A DNA stretch of 64,000 nucleotides, taken from assembly GCA_019638595.1 (NCBI GenBank), contig JAHBTJ010000001.1, positions 310,001-374,000 on the forward strand. The letters are read 5' to 3'. The notes under the pieces are model-generated. The model had not been told where the DNA came from and searched no databases. It saw nothing but the letters and a program-made list of their open reading frames with translations. Below, piece after piece: positions 1 to 7,962 of the stretch. Position 1 is the first letter of the stretch; every line of letters starts with the position of its first letter. The position numbers and the translations under genes are program-made. This DNA comes from Chitinophagaceae bacterium (GTDB lineage: Bacteria; Bacteroidota; Bacteroidia; Chitinophagales; Chitinophagaceae).

Positions 1-2
1 GA

Positions 3-200
3 GGCAAAACGCTGAGCATCCTGGTTCATACACCTAATAAAAATGTGCCGCTGATCAACTCACTGGTTGAATCAGGGCAACTGAAGCCCGTTATAGACAA
101 GGTTTTTGATTTACAACAATTACCCGGAGCCATGAAATATTTTGGCAGCGGAAAAACAAAAGGAAAAATTGTGATCAGGGTAGAGGATTCTGTGAAATAG
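3..200 (+). CDS. C-terminal end of a zinc-type/quinone oxidoreductase-like dehydrogenase (partial)
   Basis: The window opens inside a plus-strand reading frame of about 65 codons that ends at the TAG at 198-200. The peptide contains the pattern LVHTPN, LVESGQLKPVID and FDLQQLPGAMKYFGSGKTKGKIVI. This is the usual C-terminus of medium-chain NAD(P)-dependent dehydrogenases of the quinone-oxidoreductase branch: the 'G.l.pvid..f.L.....A......g...GKivi' tail that follows the Rossmann domain. The start, cofactor loop and any zinc ligands lie outside the window, so the substrate cannot be given. The family call rests only on this tail. It is followed by a non-coding stretch of short repeated words and then by convergent genes on the other strand. 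Confidence 0.7.
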   Translation, partial: GKTLSILVHTPNKNVPLINSLVESGQLKPVIDKVFDLQQLPGAMKYFGSGKTKGKIVIRVEDSVK

Positions 201-444
201 CAGTGGGCTTTCAGCTATCAGCTATCAGCAATCTGGATACAATCTCTAAATCAGTAATCAACAAATCAGCAATCAGTTTATAATTTATGGTTTTTTGTTT
301 GTAGTTAAGAAGCCACAAATCCGAAACGATAAACTATAAACGACAAACCTGTAACCTGCAACCTGTATAGCTGTTGGCTATCAGCTTTCAGCGATCAGCT
401 ATCTGTGGATACAATCTCTAAATCAGCAATCTCTAAATCAGCAA
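201..444. repeat. Intergenic stretch of short repeated words
   Basis: No gene is seen here. The DNA consists of short words used again and again: AGCTATCAGC (several times), GATACAATCTCTAAATCAG (twice), TAAATCAGCAATC (repeated), AAACTATAAAC and GTAACCTGCAACC. The same words recur at 31905-32225 and, more briefly, at 44555-44640. The stretch lies between the convergent ends of the dehydrogenase and the oxidoreductase gene. Confidence 0.6.
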
Positions 445-1872
445 TCAAAACTCCCGGTAGTCGCCGGCTAAATACTGGTTCGCTTTCTCTTCTTTAAATT
501 TCGCGGTTGCTGCATCCCAGTGCAAAGTCTCCCCGGGAAAGCGTCCGGCAATGGTTCCCAATAAAATGGTTTCGGTCAGTTTTGCGGCATAATCAAAAGG
601 GGCTGTAGTGGCGCCCTTCCCCAAACAGGCATCCACAAACTGATGGTAGTGCTTTGGTCCCTCGCTGTCATAATCCCGGATAGGCTCACCCAGGTTATGT
701 TCTTTTGAAACCCTGGCGATTTCTTTGGAAATGTCCACATATTTGCCATTACTGATTTTCTTTGGGAGCTGCATAAAGTGAGGCAACAATAATCTGCCTT
801 TTTCCCCGACAAACATGGCGCCCTGCTCCGGCAATTCATTTTCACCCGCTACTCCTGCATCCAATGAAATTTTGTCCTTAGCACTTGCATCTTTCTGATC
901 CTTTTTATCCTTTTTCATTTCCATACCGGGTAACACCAGGTCTTCGGACATGGCGGGAGCGCCCTTGCCATCGTACCAAATCCATTTTAAGGACTTATCC
1001 GTGTATTTGGTACCCGGAAATTCATAAGTAACAGTGTTGTGTTCAGGGAAACCAAATCCATTAGATGGCCTGCACTCCGTAGTGATTGTTCGAGGCACAT
1101 CCAGTTCCAGTGCATTATACGGGGTGTCGAAAATATGAACCCCCATATCGCCCAGGGTGCCACAGCCATAGTCCATGAGCTTTCTCCAGTTACCGGGATG
1201 GTACATATCTTTTTTATAAGGTCGCTTTTTTGACGTGCCCAGCCAGAGGTTCCAATCAAGCTGTTCCGGAACGGGATCTTCTCCCTCGGGCAACGGGCCA
1301 TCGTATCCCCAATTTTTGGGCGACCATGCATGTACGGTATGCACTTTCCCGATAATACCGGCCTGAATCAAAAGTGTAGCCAGTTTGTAATCGTAAAAAG
1401 AGTGTACCTGAATACCCATTTGTGTGACCAGTCCTTTTTCGGCGGCCAATCTTTTCATTTCCCTGGATTCGGACACGTAGTGCGTCAACGGTTTTTGACA
1501 GTACACGGGCTTATTCATATTCATGGCCATCAGGGAAGCCGGTGCATGGGTATGGTCGGGTGTGGAAACAATAACGGCATCAATTCCATTGCCCATTTCC
1601 TCCAGCATTCTCCGGTAATCAAAAAATATCCTTGCTTTCGGATGCATTTTACGAGCCACGGAAAGGTTGATGGCATCCACATCACAGAGTGCAACCACTT
1701 CCACCGCAGAGTGGGACGAAATGGCTTTCAGATCCGCCATTCCCATGTTGCCTACGCCAATATGGGCAGTTCTCAGTTTTTCTTTTAGATTTGCCCCTTT
1801 TAAAAAGGAGGGCATAAACATCATTCCCAGTGCCCCCGCAACGCTGTTTTTGATAAATTCTCTTTTGTTCAT
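445..1872 (-). CDS. Gfo/Idh/MocA family oxidoreductase with Tat-like leader
   Basis: 475 residues. The N-terminus (KREFIKNSVAGALGMMF) resembles the twin-arginine-type leaders found on exported Bacteroidota Gfo/Idh/MocA enzymes. A Rossmann NAD(P) domain follows: AHIGVGNMGMADL at about 37-49, then a beta strand ending in LCDVD. The conserved CQKPLTH motif (the EKP-like loop that carries the catalytic lysine in this family) is at about residue 125. The remainder is the alpha/beta dimerisation domain. The family oxidises or epimerises sugars with NAD(P); the substrate is not evident. It lies 10 bases downstream of the DUF1080 lipoprotein gene on the same strand, so the two are probably co-transcribed and act on the same periplasmic glycoside or sugar. 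Confidence 0.9.
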   Translation of the reverse strand: MNKREFIKNSVAGALGMMFMPSFLKGANLKEKLRTAHIGVGNMGMADLKAISSHSAVEVVALCDVDAINLSVARKMHPKARIFFDYRRMLEEMGNGIDAVIVSTPDHTHAPASLMAMNMNKPVYCQKPLTHYVSESREMKRLAAEKGLVTQMGIQVHSFYDYKLATLLIQAGIIGKVHTVHAWSPKNWGYDGPLPEGEDPVPEQLDWNLWLGTSKKRPYKKDMYHPGNWRKLMDYGCGTLGDMGVHIFDTPYNALELDVPRTITTECRPSNGFGFPEHNTVTYEFPGTKYTDKSLKWIWYDGKGAPAMSEDLVLPGMEMKKDKKDQKDASAKDKISLDAGVAGENELPEQGAMFVGEKGRLLLPHFMQLPKKISNGKYVDISKEIARVSKEHNLGEPIRDYDSEGPKHYHQFVDACLGKGATTAPFDYAAKLTETILLGTIAGRFPGETLHWDAATAKFKEEKANQYLAGDYREF

Positions 1873-1882
1873 GAGCTGAAGC

Positions 1883-2695
1883 TTATCGTTTTTTTATTTT
1901 TATGTTTCTGAACCAGATAGGGCTCGCATGATCCTGCAATGCAATATAGCCCTTCCTGAATTTTCCATAATCGGGACTGCTTTTCCACTTGTCGGAATTT
2001 TTCTTTTCGTTCCAGGCATCGTCCCAGGGAACAAAAGATAATATCATTTTACCATTGAGCCAATGTTCTACTTTCTCCGGGGTAAATACGATTTTTGAAC
2101 TGTTCCATTCTCCCACCGGATACAAAGTTTTTCTGGGGTCGGGTGGATGCATGGCATAGTCGGCTCCTGTTTGTTGCAAAGGTTTAAGTTCTTCAGGATG
2201 GTCTGTATACCCCAAACTGGTATTGTAGGCCGTCAGATCATGGATACTGGCATAGTTTTCATCATCAATCAATTGATATTCCGGAGCTACAACGGGAGGG
2301 CCGTCGTATCCTTCTTTTACATGATAAAAAATACCACTGTTTCCCCCTTTGGGCAGTTTCCATTCCAGGTACAGTTCAAAGTTTTCGAATTCTTCGGCTC
2401 CGTATAGAATGTCCTTGCCACCGGTATAATTCTGTTCCAGTCCAAGTTGGGTATCAAAAGTCAGGGTACTGTCTTTTATGGTCCAGCCCGGGGGAAGGGA
2501 ATCCATATTGTATCCCCGCCACCCGTCAAGGCTTGTGCCATCAAAAAGATAGGTCCATCCGGAGTTATTCTCCCCGGTTTCGGCCGTTGCGGTTTCTTCT
2601 TTTTTGTTGGATGGGTTATTACAAGCTGCAATGACCAAAAATAAAACAGCGACAATAAAACGCTGTATATCAACAAGTTTAGTTTTAACCTTCAT
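1883..2695 (-). CDS. DUF1080 lipoprotein (3-keto-disaccharide hydrolase family)
   Basis: 270 residues. A lipoprotein signal peptide ends at FLVIAACNN, placing the cysteine near residue 25. The rest is a concanavalin-like DUF1080 domain with the typical phrases WTYLFDGTSLDGWRG, FENFELYLEWKLPKGGNSGIFYHV and an EYQLID strand, ending in GYIALQDHASPIWFRNIKI. Members of this family have been linked to hydrolysis of 3-keto-glycosides produced by Gfo/Idh/MocA dehydrogenases, which fits the oxidoreductase gene 10 bases downstream. It is the first gene of the pair; the 5' flank holds no clear TAnnTTTG promoter. The function is known family biology plus context, not something the sequence proves. Confidence 0.88.
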   Translation of the reverse strand: MKVKTKLVDIQRFIVAVLFLVIAACNNPSNKKEETATAETGENNSGWTYLFDGTSLDGWRGYNMDSLPPGWTIKDSTLTFDTQLGLEQNYTGGKDILYGAEEFENFELYLEWKLPKGGNSGIFYHVKEGYDGPPVVAPEYQLIDDENYASIHDLTAYNTSLGYTDHPEELKPLQQTGADYAMHPPDPRKTLYPVGEWNSSKIVFTPEKVEHWLNGKMILSFVPWDDAWNEKKNSDKWKSSPDYGKFRKGYIALQDHASPIWFRNIKIKKR

Positions 2696-2980
2696 TTTTA
2701 TTGGGGTGATTTATTCCGTAAAATGGTTTATATACTGATTCTTCCCGTCACAGGGTAGCTATAACCTTCTTTACCCGTTCCTACGCGGAACGCATAACGT
2801 TTTGCAAAATAAGAATTTTCATTGATACTGGATGAAAAGAGGCGCATTTACCAGGGATTTCTCTTTTAGAAAAAAATAAAGGAAGAAGCTATCTCAACTT
2901 TCGGATATACCCCGTATATACAGGATCCACAAAGAGGGCTTATTGTTTTTGCTATCAGCATTAAAGCAAGGCATACATTC
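2696..2980. other. Intergenic region upstream of DUF1080 gene, small hairpin
   Basis: No gene is seen. A perfect six-base-pair hairpin (CGTTCC, loop TACGC, GGAACG) lies at 2776-2792. The region marks the border between the ordinary chromosome and the cassette array. Confidence 0.4.
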
Positions 2981-2999
2981 ACTCAACCTCTCACGCGGT

Positions 3000-3191
3000 C
3001 ATTGCGATCCCGCCAGCATTTGCGAAATTCCGTGATTCGTCTGCCCGTAACCGCTGCTAAATTTATAAATAAAAGTTCATTGTTTGACATTATTCGTCTG
3101 CTGGAACTGAAGCCGGGCAGCGAACAGTCCCGATTGCTATAGGGAGAGTGTATATTCGTCGCCCCGCATAGCGGCAGACCCAATGTTATGC
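3000..3191 (-). repeat. attC-like site 1 (terminal, weak low-coordinate arm)
   Basis: The high-coordinate arm is clear (GCCCCGCATAGCGGCAGACC followed by the box GTTATGC at 3185-3191). The middle part (CCGTAACCGCTGCTAAATTT) matches the middle of the site at 19488. The low-coordinate arm pairs poorly, so this is the worn outer end of the array. The box GTTATGCGTTCGTACT pairs with the AGTATGACGCACAAC box on the other side of the toxin-antitoxin cassette. Confidence 0.6.
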
Positions 3192-3198
3192 GTTCGTA

Positions 3199-3612
3199 CT
3201 ATTTGTTTTGTAGAAAGTCTGAAATCGTGATGATTGTTGTTTCACCAAATTTAGTTAGGTCTAATAAGTCTTTGTCGCCTGTTAACAAAAAGTCTGCACT
3301 TCCGTCCACGGATGATGAAAGTAAAAAATTGTCTTTCGGGTCTCTGCAAATTTCGATTTTGGTTTGAACTTTTACAAAGTCAGCATATTCATCAATGGTT
3401 TCAAGTATTTCTTCAATGTCAGAATTTGAAAAGAAGCGCCTGAATTTAGGTCGCCTCGCAACTTCTAAAAATTCGTCAAGCAATTCTTGGCTGAAAACTA
3501 AAATGCTTTGTCCTGAAAAAATAATTTCATCAAGTTTAGTAAAGTCCTTAGTGATTAGAAAGCTAATCCAAAGGTTAGTGTCAATAATAATTCTACTAAC
3601 CTTATTTTGCAT
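3199..3612 (-). CDS. PIN-domain toxin of a toxin-antitoxin pair
   Basis: 137 residues, a single PIN domain of the 'putative toxin-antitoxin system toxin component, PIN family' type. The first acidic residue is in RIIIDTNLWISFL (Asp about 10), then Glu in ELLDEFLE. The later acidic cluster is in CRDPKDNFLL and LLTGDKDLL. These are the residues that bind metal in PIN ribonucleases, so the active site looks complete. It overlaps the upstream antitoxin gene by 11 bases, the usual arrangement for translational coupling. Together they form one cassette between sites 1 and 2. The likely role is stabilising the array or acting as a stress or phage-triggered RNase; that part is inference. Confidence 0.88.
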   Translation of the reverse strand: MQNKVSRIIIDTNLWISFLITKDFTKLDEIIFSGQSILVFSQELLDEFLEVARRPKFRRFFSNSDIEEILETIDEYADFVKVQTKIEICRDPKDNFLLSSSVDGSADFLLTGDKDLLDLTKFGETTIITISDFLQNK

Positions 3613-3814
3613 ATCGTTTGCTCCTTACAGTCTCTACTTCTTTGGTTATTTCGTCAAGCGATGGTGCTGACTTAGCTTTTGAACGAAGCTTTTTCAGAAC
3701 GCTTGCAAAGCCATTGTTAGAAGTGTCCTGTATAGCAATAAGGTTTAAGTCTGCCAGGTCTTTTAAAAGTTTTGCAGCTTTAGGATTCAATATATCAATT
3801 CGCATTGTAGTCAT
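3602..3814 (-). CDS. Antitoxin partner of the PIN toxin
   Basis: 70 residues beginning MTTMRIDILNPKAAKLLKDL. The reading frame is open further upstream, but those codons are derived from the neighbouring recombination site, so the start at 3814 (or the second Met at 3805) is preferred. The pattern 'NPKAAKLLKDLADLNLIAI' followed by a helical, charged C-terminal half (LKKLRSKAKSAPSLDEITKEVETVRSKRY) is seen in small antitoxins encoded just before COG1569-type PIN toxins. The C-terminal half probably wraps the toxin. The stop overlaps the toxin start. A TAnnTTTG promoter element sits directly upstream. Confidence 0.75.
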   Translation of the reverse strand: MTTMRIDILNPKAAKLLKDLADLNLIAIQDTSNNGFASVLKKLRSKAKSAPSLDEITKEVETVRSKRYAK

Positions 3815-3819
3815 ATTGT

Positions 3820-3827
3820 CAAATTTA
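3820..3827 (-). promoter_or_regulatory. Candidate -7 element of the antitoxin promoter
   Basis: The minus strand reads TAAATTTG, a perfect TAnnTTTG. It lies only six bases before the ATG at 3814, so the transcript would be leaderless or translation would begin at the Met at 3805. No convincing -33 element is seen. Confidence 0.4.
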
Positions 3828-3886
3828 CTAAAATAATTTGAATGTTGAATTGAACTTTTTAGTTGAGGGTTGCTACCCAGTATGAC

Positions 3887-4013
3887 GCACAACGAACAGG
3901 GCTTGCTGCTGTGCTGGAATTCTGTGTTCTGTCCGTATGGAACAGTAACCCAATAGACAAACTACACGATTGTTATTCCTTCAGCCAGCCTATTGCCAAA
4001 CCTTTTGTTGTGC
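3887..4013 (-). repeat. attC-like site 2 (short class, 127 bp)
   Basis: Boxes GCACAAC (3887-3893) and GTTGTGC (4007-4013) enclose arms GGGCTTGCTGCTGTGCTGG and CCAGCCTATTGCCAAACC. This is one of the short sites with a single internal module. Confidence 0.75.
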
Positions 4014-4021
4014 ATTCGGCA

Positions 4022-4462
4022 TTATTGCTTTTGAAATGTTAGTGTGTTATTTGTTGTCGTAATAGTAAGCCTCCCTCCAAATTCAAAGCTGTATTTTTGC
4101 GAACTACAAATATTGTTGACAAACTCAATTCCCCAAGCCGTTTCTGCAATTTTTGTCATTGCTAAAGCAGGTATTGTTATGGTTTGATTTGCACCAATTA
4201 AAAAATCACTTTTCTCAATTTCATTAGTAGGTGTATTTCCAAAGAAAGTTCCGCTTGTTGAATCAGAAGAAGTAAAAGTTATGTCAACGTCATTCTGAAT
4301 TGATGTTGGTTTAGTTGTTGTCAAGCCAGAAGCATTGTCCTTAACAATTATCATTCTCCACTTGCCGTTTAAAGACCGGGGAACTGTATCTGTTATGCTT
4401 GATTTTTTGCAGCCAATTTGGGTAAAGCTGAGAATTGTAATAAGCAAAAGAAAATTTTTCAT
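4022..4462 (-). CDS. Small lipoprotein, lipocalin-like, unknown function
   Basis: 146 residues from the Met at 4462. The open frame extends eight codons further up, but MKNFLLLITILSFTQIGCKK is a textbook lipoprotein signal with the cysteine at about 18, so this start is preferred. The mature part begins SLNGKWRMIIVKDN and has alternating strands ending in GRLTITTTNNTLTFQKQ, which looks like a lipocalin-like or extracellular beta-barrel domain of the kind common in Bacteroidota. No catalytic motif is visible. It is a cassette between site 2 and a collapsed site at 4503-4545. Confidence 0.65.
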   Translation of the reverse strand: MKNFLLLITILSFTQIGCKKSSITDTVPRSLNGKWRMIIVKDNASGLTTTKPTSIQNDVDITFTSSDSTSGTFFGNTPTNEIEKSDFLIGANQTITIPALAMTKIAETAWGIEFVNNICSSQKYSFEFGGRLTITTTNNTLTFQKQ

Positions 4463-4502
4463 GCCAGGTCGTTTTATAACTGACAATTTTATGTGTTGAA
4501 AC

Positions 4503-4545
4503 GTTGCATTGGCGGCCTTCTGACGTCAAGCCGATTATTAGCGGC
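4503..4545 (-). repeat. Possible collapsed attC-like site
   Basis: Only fragments remain: GTTGCATTGGCGGCC and a box ATTAGCGGC at 4537-4545. The latter resembles the box expected for the DsbA/HxlR unit (GCGGCTGGTAT against the inverted CCGCTGG motif at 5957-5963, with mismatches). The stop codon of the upstream DsbA-type gene lies inside this box. Confidence 0.3.
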
Positions 4546-5467
4546 TGGTATTTTTTATTCTCCAAATAGCACCGTTTTTTGTCGTCAGCTTTTCTAAATG
4601 TCCTTTTGTTACAAGTTCATTTAATTGTTTTTCGCTTTCTGCTCTTGGTATTCCTGAAAGTTCAGAAAATTCTTTTGCGGTCAGGGAATGGTATTTTGAA
4701 AAAAGTGTTTCCTGATTTTTGCTGTATTCACTTTTGACTGCTGTCGGGTAAAGTTTCAAAACGGAAGTTTCATAAAAAGCGTAAGGCTTTGAACCATACA
4801 CAATTTCTTTGTTGCCCGAATTGTCTAAAAAGAAAATAGTCGGGAAACCTCTTACGCCATAAGATTTTGCCAGCTTCAAATCTTCTTCAAAAAGTGTTTT
4901 TGCTTTGCCTTCAAAATTGGTTTTTAACTGCTCTGTATTTAAACCGACTTTTTTAGCTGCTGTTTCTAAATGTTCCCACTTTGCGATGTTCTTTTTTTGC
5001 AGGAAAACCATTTCTCTGATTTTCCTTAAAAATAAAATGGCTTTTTCATTGTCCTGCAATTGTGCAGCTTTAAAAGCTATTGAAGGCGGATAAGAAGAAT
5101 GCAAAGGGTCTTCCAACCAAATGTCCCCGTCAATAGGCATATCATAATAAACGCTTACTTCGTCCCAATGCTGTGCCACGTCTGACGGTTTGCTGATGCC
5201 GCCGCTATTGTAACTCCAATCTGGCAACAAGCCGCCCATACGGTATTCTATTTCTATACTGTTGGCGTATTCCAGTTTCAGCTTTCTTAATTGCGGCTCA
5301 ATGCCCCAACAGGAAGAACAAATCGGGTCAGTGAAATAAACGACTTTAACAGGTTTTTCTGTGTTTTGAACAGCGATTTCTGTTTTTGTTGTGCTGTCGG
5401 GTATTCCGCAAATTCCCTCAACGGGGTCGCACATAAGCGGATTATTTTGTAATGTTTCGTTTGTCAT
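4538..5467 (-). CDS. DsbA/FrnE-family thiol oxidoreductase with C-terminal helical domain
   Basis: 309 residues. After a linker holding two cysteines (CDPVEGICGIP) comes a thioredoxin-like domain with the redox motif FTDPICSSCWGIEPQL, a CxxC pair at about residues 50-53. The cis-proline loop is in YGVRGFPTIFF at about 212. A long helical insertion separates them, as in FrnE/YjbH-like members. A C-terminal domain (LTAKEFSELSGIPRAESEKQLNELVTKGHLEKL) looks like a winged helix. There is no signal peptide, so it is cytoplasmic. It is divergent from an HxlR regulator gene at 5627 and probably controlled by it; such pairs respond to thiol-reactive electrophiles. The stop codon lies within a remnant of a recombination box. 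Confidence 0.85.
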   Translation of the reverse strand: MTNETLQNNPLMCDPVEGICGIPDSTTKTEIAVQNTEKPVKVVYFTDPICSSCWGIEPQLRKLKLEYANSIEIEYRMGGLLPDWSYNSGGISKPSDVAQHWDEVSVYYDMPIDGDIWLEDPLHSSYPPSIAFKAAQLQDNEKAILFLRKIREMVFLQKKNIAKWEHLETAAKKVGLNTEQLKTNFEGKAKTLFEEDLKLAKSYGVRGFPTIFFLDNSGNKEIVYGSKPYAFYETSVLKLYPTAVKSEYSKNQETLFSKYHSLTAKEFSELSGIPRAESEKQLNELVTKGHLEKLTTKNGAIWRIKNTSR

Positions 5468-5549
5468 TTTTTTGTATTATTTGTTTGTCCCTGGCAACTT
5501 GTTAATATAGTTGTCAAAAGAAGTAATATTGCTATAGGGTGTTTCGCCA

Positions 5550-5576
5550 TTGATGAACATTATTGTGATATCTTTG
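5550..5576 (+). promoter_or_regulatory. Promoter of the HxlR gene
   Basis: A perfect TAnnTTTG (TATCTTTG at 5569-5576) is preceded by a TTG at 5550-5552, a spacing of 19 bases. It faces the HxlR gene that starts at 5627. Confidence 0.6.
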
Positions 5577-5626
5577 TGGTGCAAAGTTGAGTTGTTTAAA
5601 ATTCTTTTGCAATAAGTCAGAAATTT

Positions 5627-5938
5627 ATGACTACTAAAAGTTTGATAGATGATATGGAAACCTGCCCTGCGCAAGGGCTTTTAAAGGTGCTGTCGGGCAA
5701 ATGGAAACCTGAGATTTTTCGTTTGGCGGTTGAAGCTCCTTTGCGGTTTAGTAACCTGTTGCGTCAAATTCAAGGTTCAAACAAGCAAACATTGTCTGTT
5801 GCATTGCGGGAATTAGAAGAAGTTGGTTTGTTGGAAAAAATTGTCATAAAGCAAAAACCGTTACACATAGAATACAATCTTACCGAAAAAGGGAAGTCGT
5901 TAGTTCCTGTCTTAAAACAGTTAGAAGCGATGTCTTAG
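5627..5938 (+). CDS. HxlR-family transcriptional regulator
   Basis: 103 residues, one winged-helix HxlR/DUF24 domain. The cysteine near the N-terminus (METCPAQGLLKVLSGKWKPEIF) is at the position where members of the family sense electrophiles or oxidants. The helix-turn-helix spans RFSNLLRQIQGSNKQTLSVALRELEEVGL and the wing follows (EYNLTEKGKSLVPVL). It is the only intact plus-strand gene in the array and is divergent from the DsbA-type gene. The 159-base gap between them holds its promoter, so it probably regulates both itself and the oxidoreductase. Confidence 0.92.
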   Translation: MTTKSLIDDMETCPAQGLLKVLSGKWKPEIFRLAVEAPLRFSNLLRQIQGSNKQTLSVALRELEEVGLLEKIVIKQKPLHIEYNLTEKGKSLVPVLKQLEAMS

Positions 5939-5946
5939 GAGTTGCT

Positions 5947-6105
5947 GTTATACTTGCCGCTGGCGATTAGGCAGCTTTGCGTTCGGCAGTCCCGAATTTC
6001 CGGGATTAAAAACGTCTTACTCGGAACTGCTGCTGATGTAATATACAAAAGTTGAGCATATATTTGTCACCTCGCCATATAGCCAAACCGCCTGTTGGCT
6101 GCATG
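5947..6105 (-). repeat. attC-like site 3
   Basis: The high-coordinate arm CGCCATATAGCCAAACCGCCT plus box GTTGGCTGCA (6094-6103) is clear. The low-coordinate arm (GGCAGCTTTGCGTTCGGCAG) pairs with it only imperfectly and its box is degenerate (TTGCCGCTGGCG). The box GTTGGCTGCATGTGCC pairs with GGCATTGCAGCCAAC beyond the next two reading frames. Confidence 0.6.
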
Positions 6106-6172
6106 TGCCTCTCTGCAACGTTAGATGTTATGTAAGATAAAAATCAGAAATAAATAAAGGAAAAAAGCCCTA

Positions 6173-6522
6173 TCATAATGAAAAAAAGGTGTTTAAACGA
6201 ATTACTTTAAAGTCATAGTATTCTTTGGGGAAATAATCAAGTTCAATTAATTGTTTACTGATATTTTTTGAATTTTTAAGCATTAATAATTCAGTAACGC
6301 CTCGGCGATATAAGTGACGGCAATGATAAAGTCTACAATAAATATTTTACTTTTTAGTGAACTTATAAAGCTTTGTGCATTTTCTGAAGTTAAAAACCAA
6401 CCAATTATTAAGAGTATAGTACCTGTAGCGGCAAGTGTAAATTTTAAAAAGTACTCTTGTTCGGATTTGAATTCTGAATACTAATGATTAAATAGCTCTT
6501 TATTTGTTTGCGATTCTTTCAT
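6173..6522 (-). pseudogene. Broken small membrane-protein gene
   Basis: From the ATG at 6520-6522 the frame reads MKESQTNKELFNH, then a TAG, then continues in the same frame as YSEFKSEQEYFLKFTLAATG followed by a hydrophobic segment TILLIIGWFL. It runs on to a second hydrophobic stretch IFIVDFIIAVTYI. A shift of frame at about 6305 is then needed to read YRRGVTELLMLKNS and ISKQLIELDYFPKEYYDF to a TGA. A product of about 115 residues with two membrane helices is implied, broken by one stop codon and one frameshift. No family is recognised. It sits 15 bases after the end of the membrane esterase gene in the same cassette. Confidence 0.65.
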
Positions 6523-6537
6523 AATATTTTTACTTAC

Positions 6538-7704
6538 CTATTTCTGTATAATCCAGTTTGAAATATCCGTTATTACTTTTTCTTGCAAATAAATGCTATG
6601 CTTCAAATCAAAAGTTGATTTTCTGATTGATGAATATTCCAGGAACTTTATATTTTCATAACCAAACGGCTTAGAATCAGGAACAGTTTTAATAAAAAGT
6701 TGATGCTGCCATGATTCCCAACCAAGTACTAACGGATTAGATTTAAGCAAATAAAGTAACAAACTAATACTAACAGTAAAAAAAGGTAGCAAAACAAATA
6801 GTATTAGTAAATAATTACAAATTTGAAGAACAACATAAAAAATAATTGACTCTCTAAAATACGCTTCATTGGCAATTAATAATATAACTGCAAATAGCAT
6901 TAGACCTAATACTATATAGACTGCATTTCCAGCTATTCGACAGATAAAATCATATATTGATATAAAAAATAACCAGACACTATGGACATTTCTGAACCAA
7001 ATTTTTATTTCGTCTTTTTTATCAATCACAGCAAATATTGAAAACTTATTATTTTCCTTACTATAGCTTACACTATCTAATATGCTGTCTATTTTGTCCG
7101 GAATATTTTTTGCAGCTTTCCTCAAAAAAGATAAGGTCTTGGGGAATATCTTGGTAAATATCACATATATGTTTGCAAGCATTAGTGCTAAAGTAGGGAT
7201 GATTAATGTATCCCCTTTAATGCCATATTTGGTGAGAAGAAAACTCTGGGTCTCATAAATAATGATGGTTGAAAATACCATGTAAACAAGTGCAATAATA
7301 ACGCTGGTTGCATATAAATGCATTTGTAAATTTTCAGTAAAGTGTCTTCTTGATGAATTTAAGAAAGGGGTACCCATTGTTATTAAATCAAAATTCGAGC
7401 TTTTATCTTTCAATATCCTTAAAGCATATAAGGCAATATTTCCGCCGTGACTGTGTGCAATAATTATTTTTCTTTTGGTTGGTTCTTTTGTTATTTGTTC
7501 CTGTAATTTGCCAGCTAATTCACGTCCAGCTTTTACTCTGTCAGTATGGGTATTGTTGCCTGTCCAGCTATGTTGGCTAAATGTTACATTTGTTTTCAGG
7601 AGTTCTCGTATTTTTTTGCAAAAAATAGATTCGTCTTTAACCCAGTCTGCATTTTTTGCAAATGTCCCATGTACAATTGTAATTAAATAGTCTGTCCCAG
7701 CCAT
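6538..7704 (-). CDS. Membrane-embedded alpha/beta-hydrolase (esterase/lipase-like)
   Basis: 388 residues from the Met at 7704. The frame is open for 40 codons further up, but that part is translated recombination-site DNA, so the internal Met (MAGTDYLITIVHGTF) is preferred. HGTF at 12-15 is an oxyanion-hole motif, and Ser85 lies in the nucleophile elbow AHSHGG. At least four hydrophobic helices follow: about 130-160, 168-190, 265-285 and 300-335. The catalytic Asp and His cannot be placed with confidence. This looks like a serine hydrolase anchored in the inner membrane; the substrate is unknown. It shares its cassette with a broken two-helix membrane-protein gene just downstream, which may once have been a partner. 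Confidence 0.7.
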   Translation of the reverse strand: MAGTDYLITIVHGTFAKNADWVKDESIFCKKIRELLKTNVTFSQHSWTGNNTHTDRVKAGRELAGKLQEQITKEPTKRKIIIAHSHGGNIALYALRILKDKSSNFDLITMGTPFLNSSRRHFTENLQMHLYATSVIIALVYMVFSTIIIYETQSFLLTKYGIKGDTLIIPTLALMLANIYVIFTKIFPKTLSFLRKAAKNIPDKIDSILDSVSYSKENNKFSIFAVIDKKDEIKIWFRNVHSVWLFFISIYDFICRIAGNAVYIVLGLMLFAVILLIANEAYFRESIIFYVVLQICNYLLILFVLLPFFTVSISLLLYLLKSNPLVLGWESWQHQLFIKTVPDSKPFGYENIKFLEYSSIRKSTFDLKHSIYLQEKVITDISNWIIQK

Positions 7705-7764
7705 ATTTAATATAAAATTTACAAATTGTCGTGTCAGAATTTTCGCTTCGGTCGCACTGGCATT

Positions 7765-7959
7765 GCAGCCAACGAGCAGGACTTTATGCAGGTGAGGAAT
7801 AGTATTCCGTCTGCCTGTAACCACCGCCCGGATTTATTTTTTGTTAAAGTTAAGTACAAAAGCTGATAGATATTCGTCCCGCCGGGGCTGCTGCCGGGAT
7901 TTGCAATTAGCCGATGTTACAATGTCAAGCCCCACTTGCATAAAGCAATGTTGTGTGCT
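7765..7959 (-). repeat. attC-like site 4 (long class)
   Basis: Box GCAGCCAAC (7765-7773) and box GTTGTGTGCTG (7950-7960) enclose arms GACTTTATGCAGGTGAGG and CCCCACTTGCATAAAGC, plus two copies of the CGTC..GCC..G internal module. Confidence 0.75.
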
Positions 7960-7962
7960 GTT

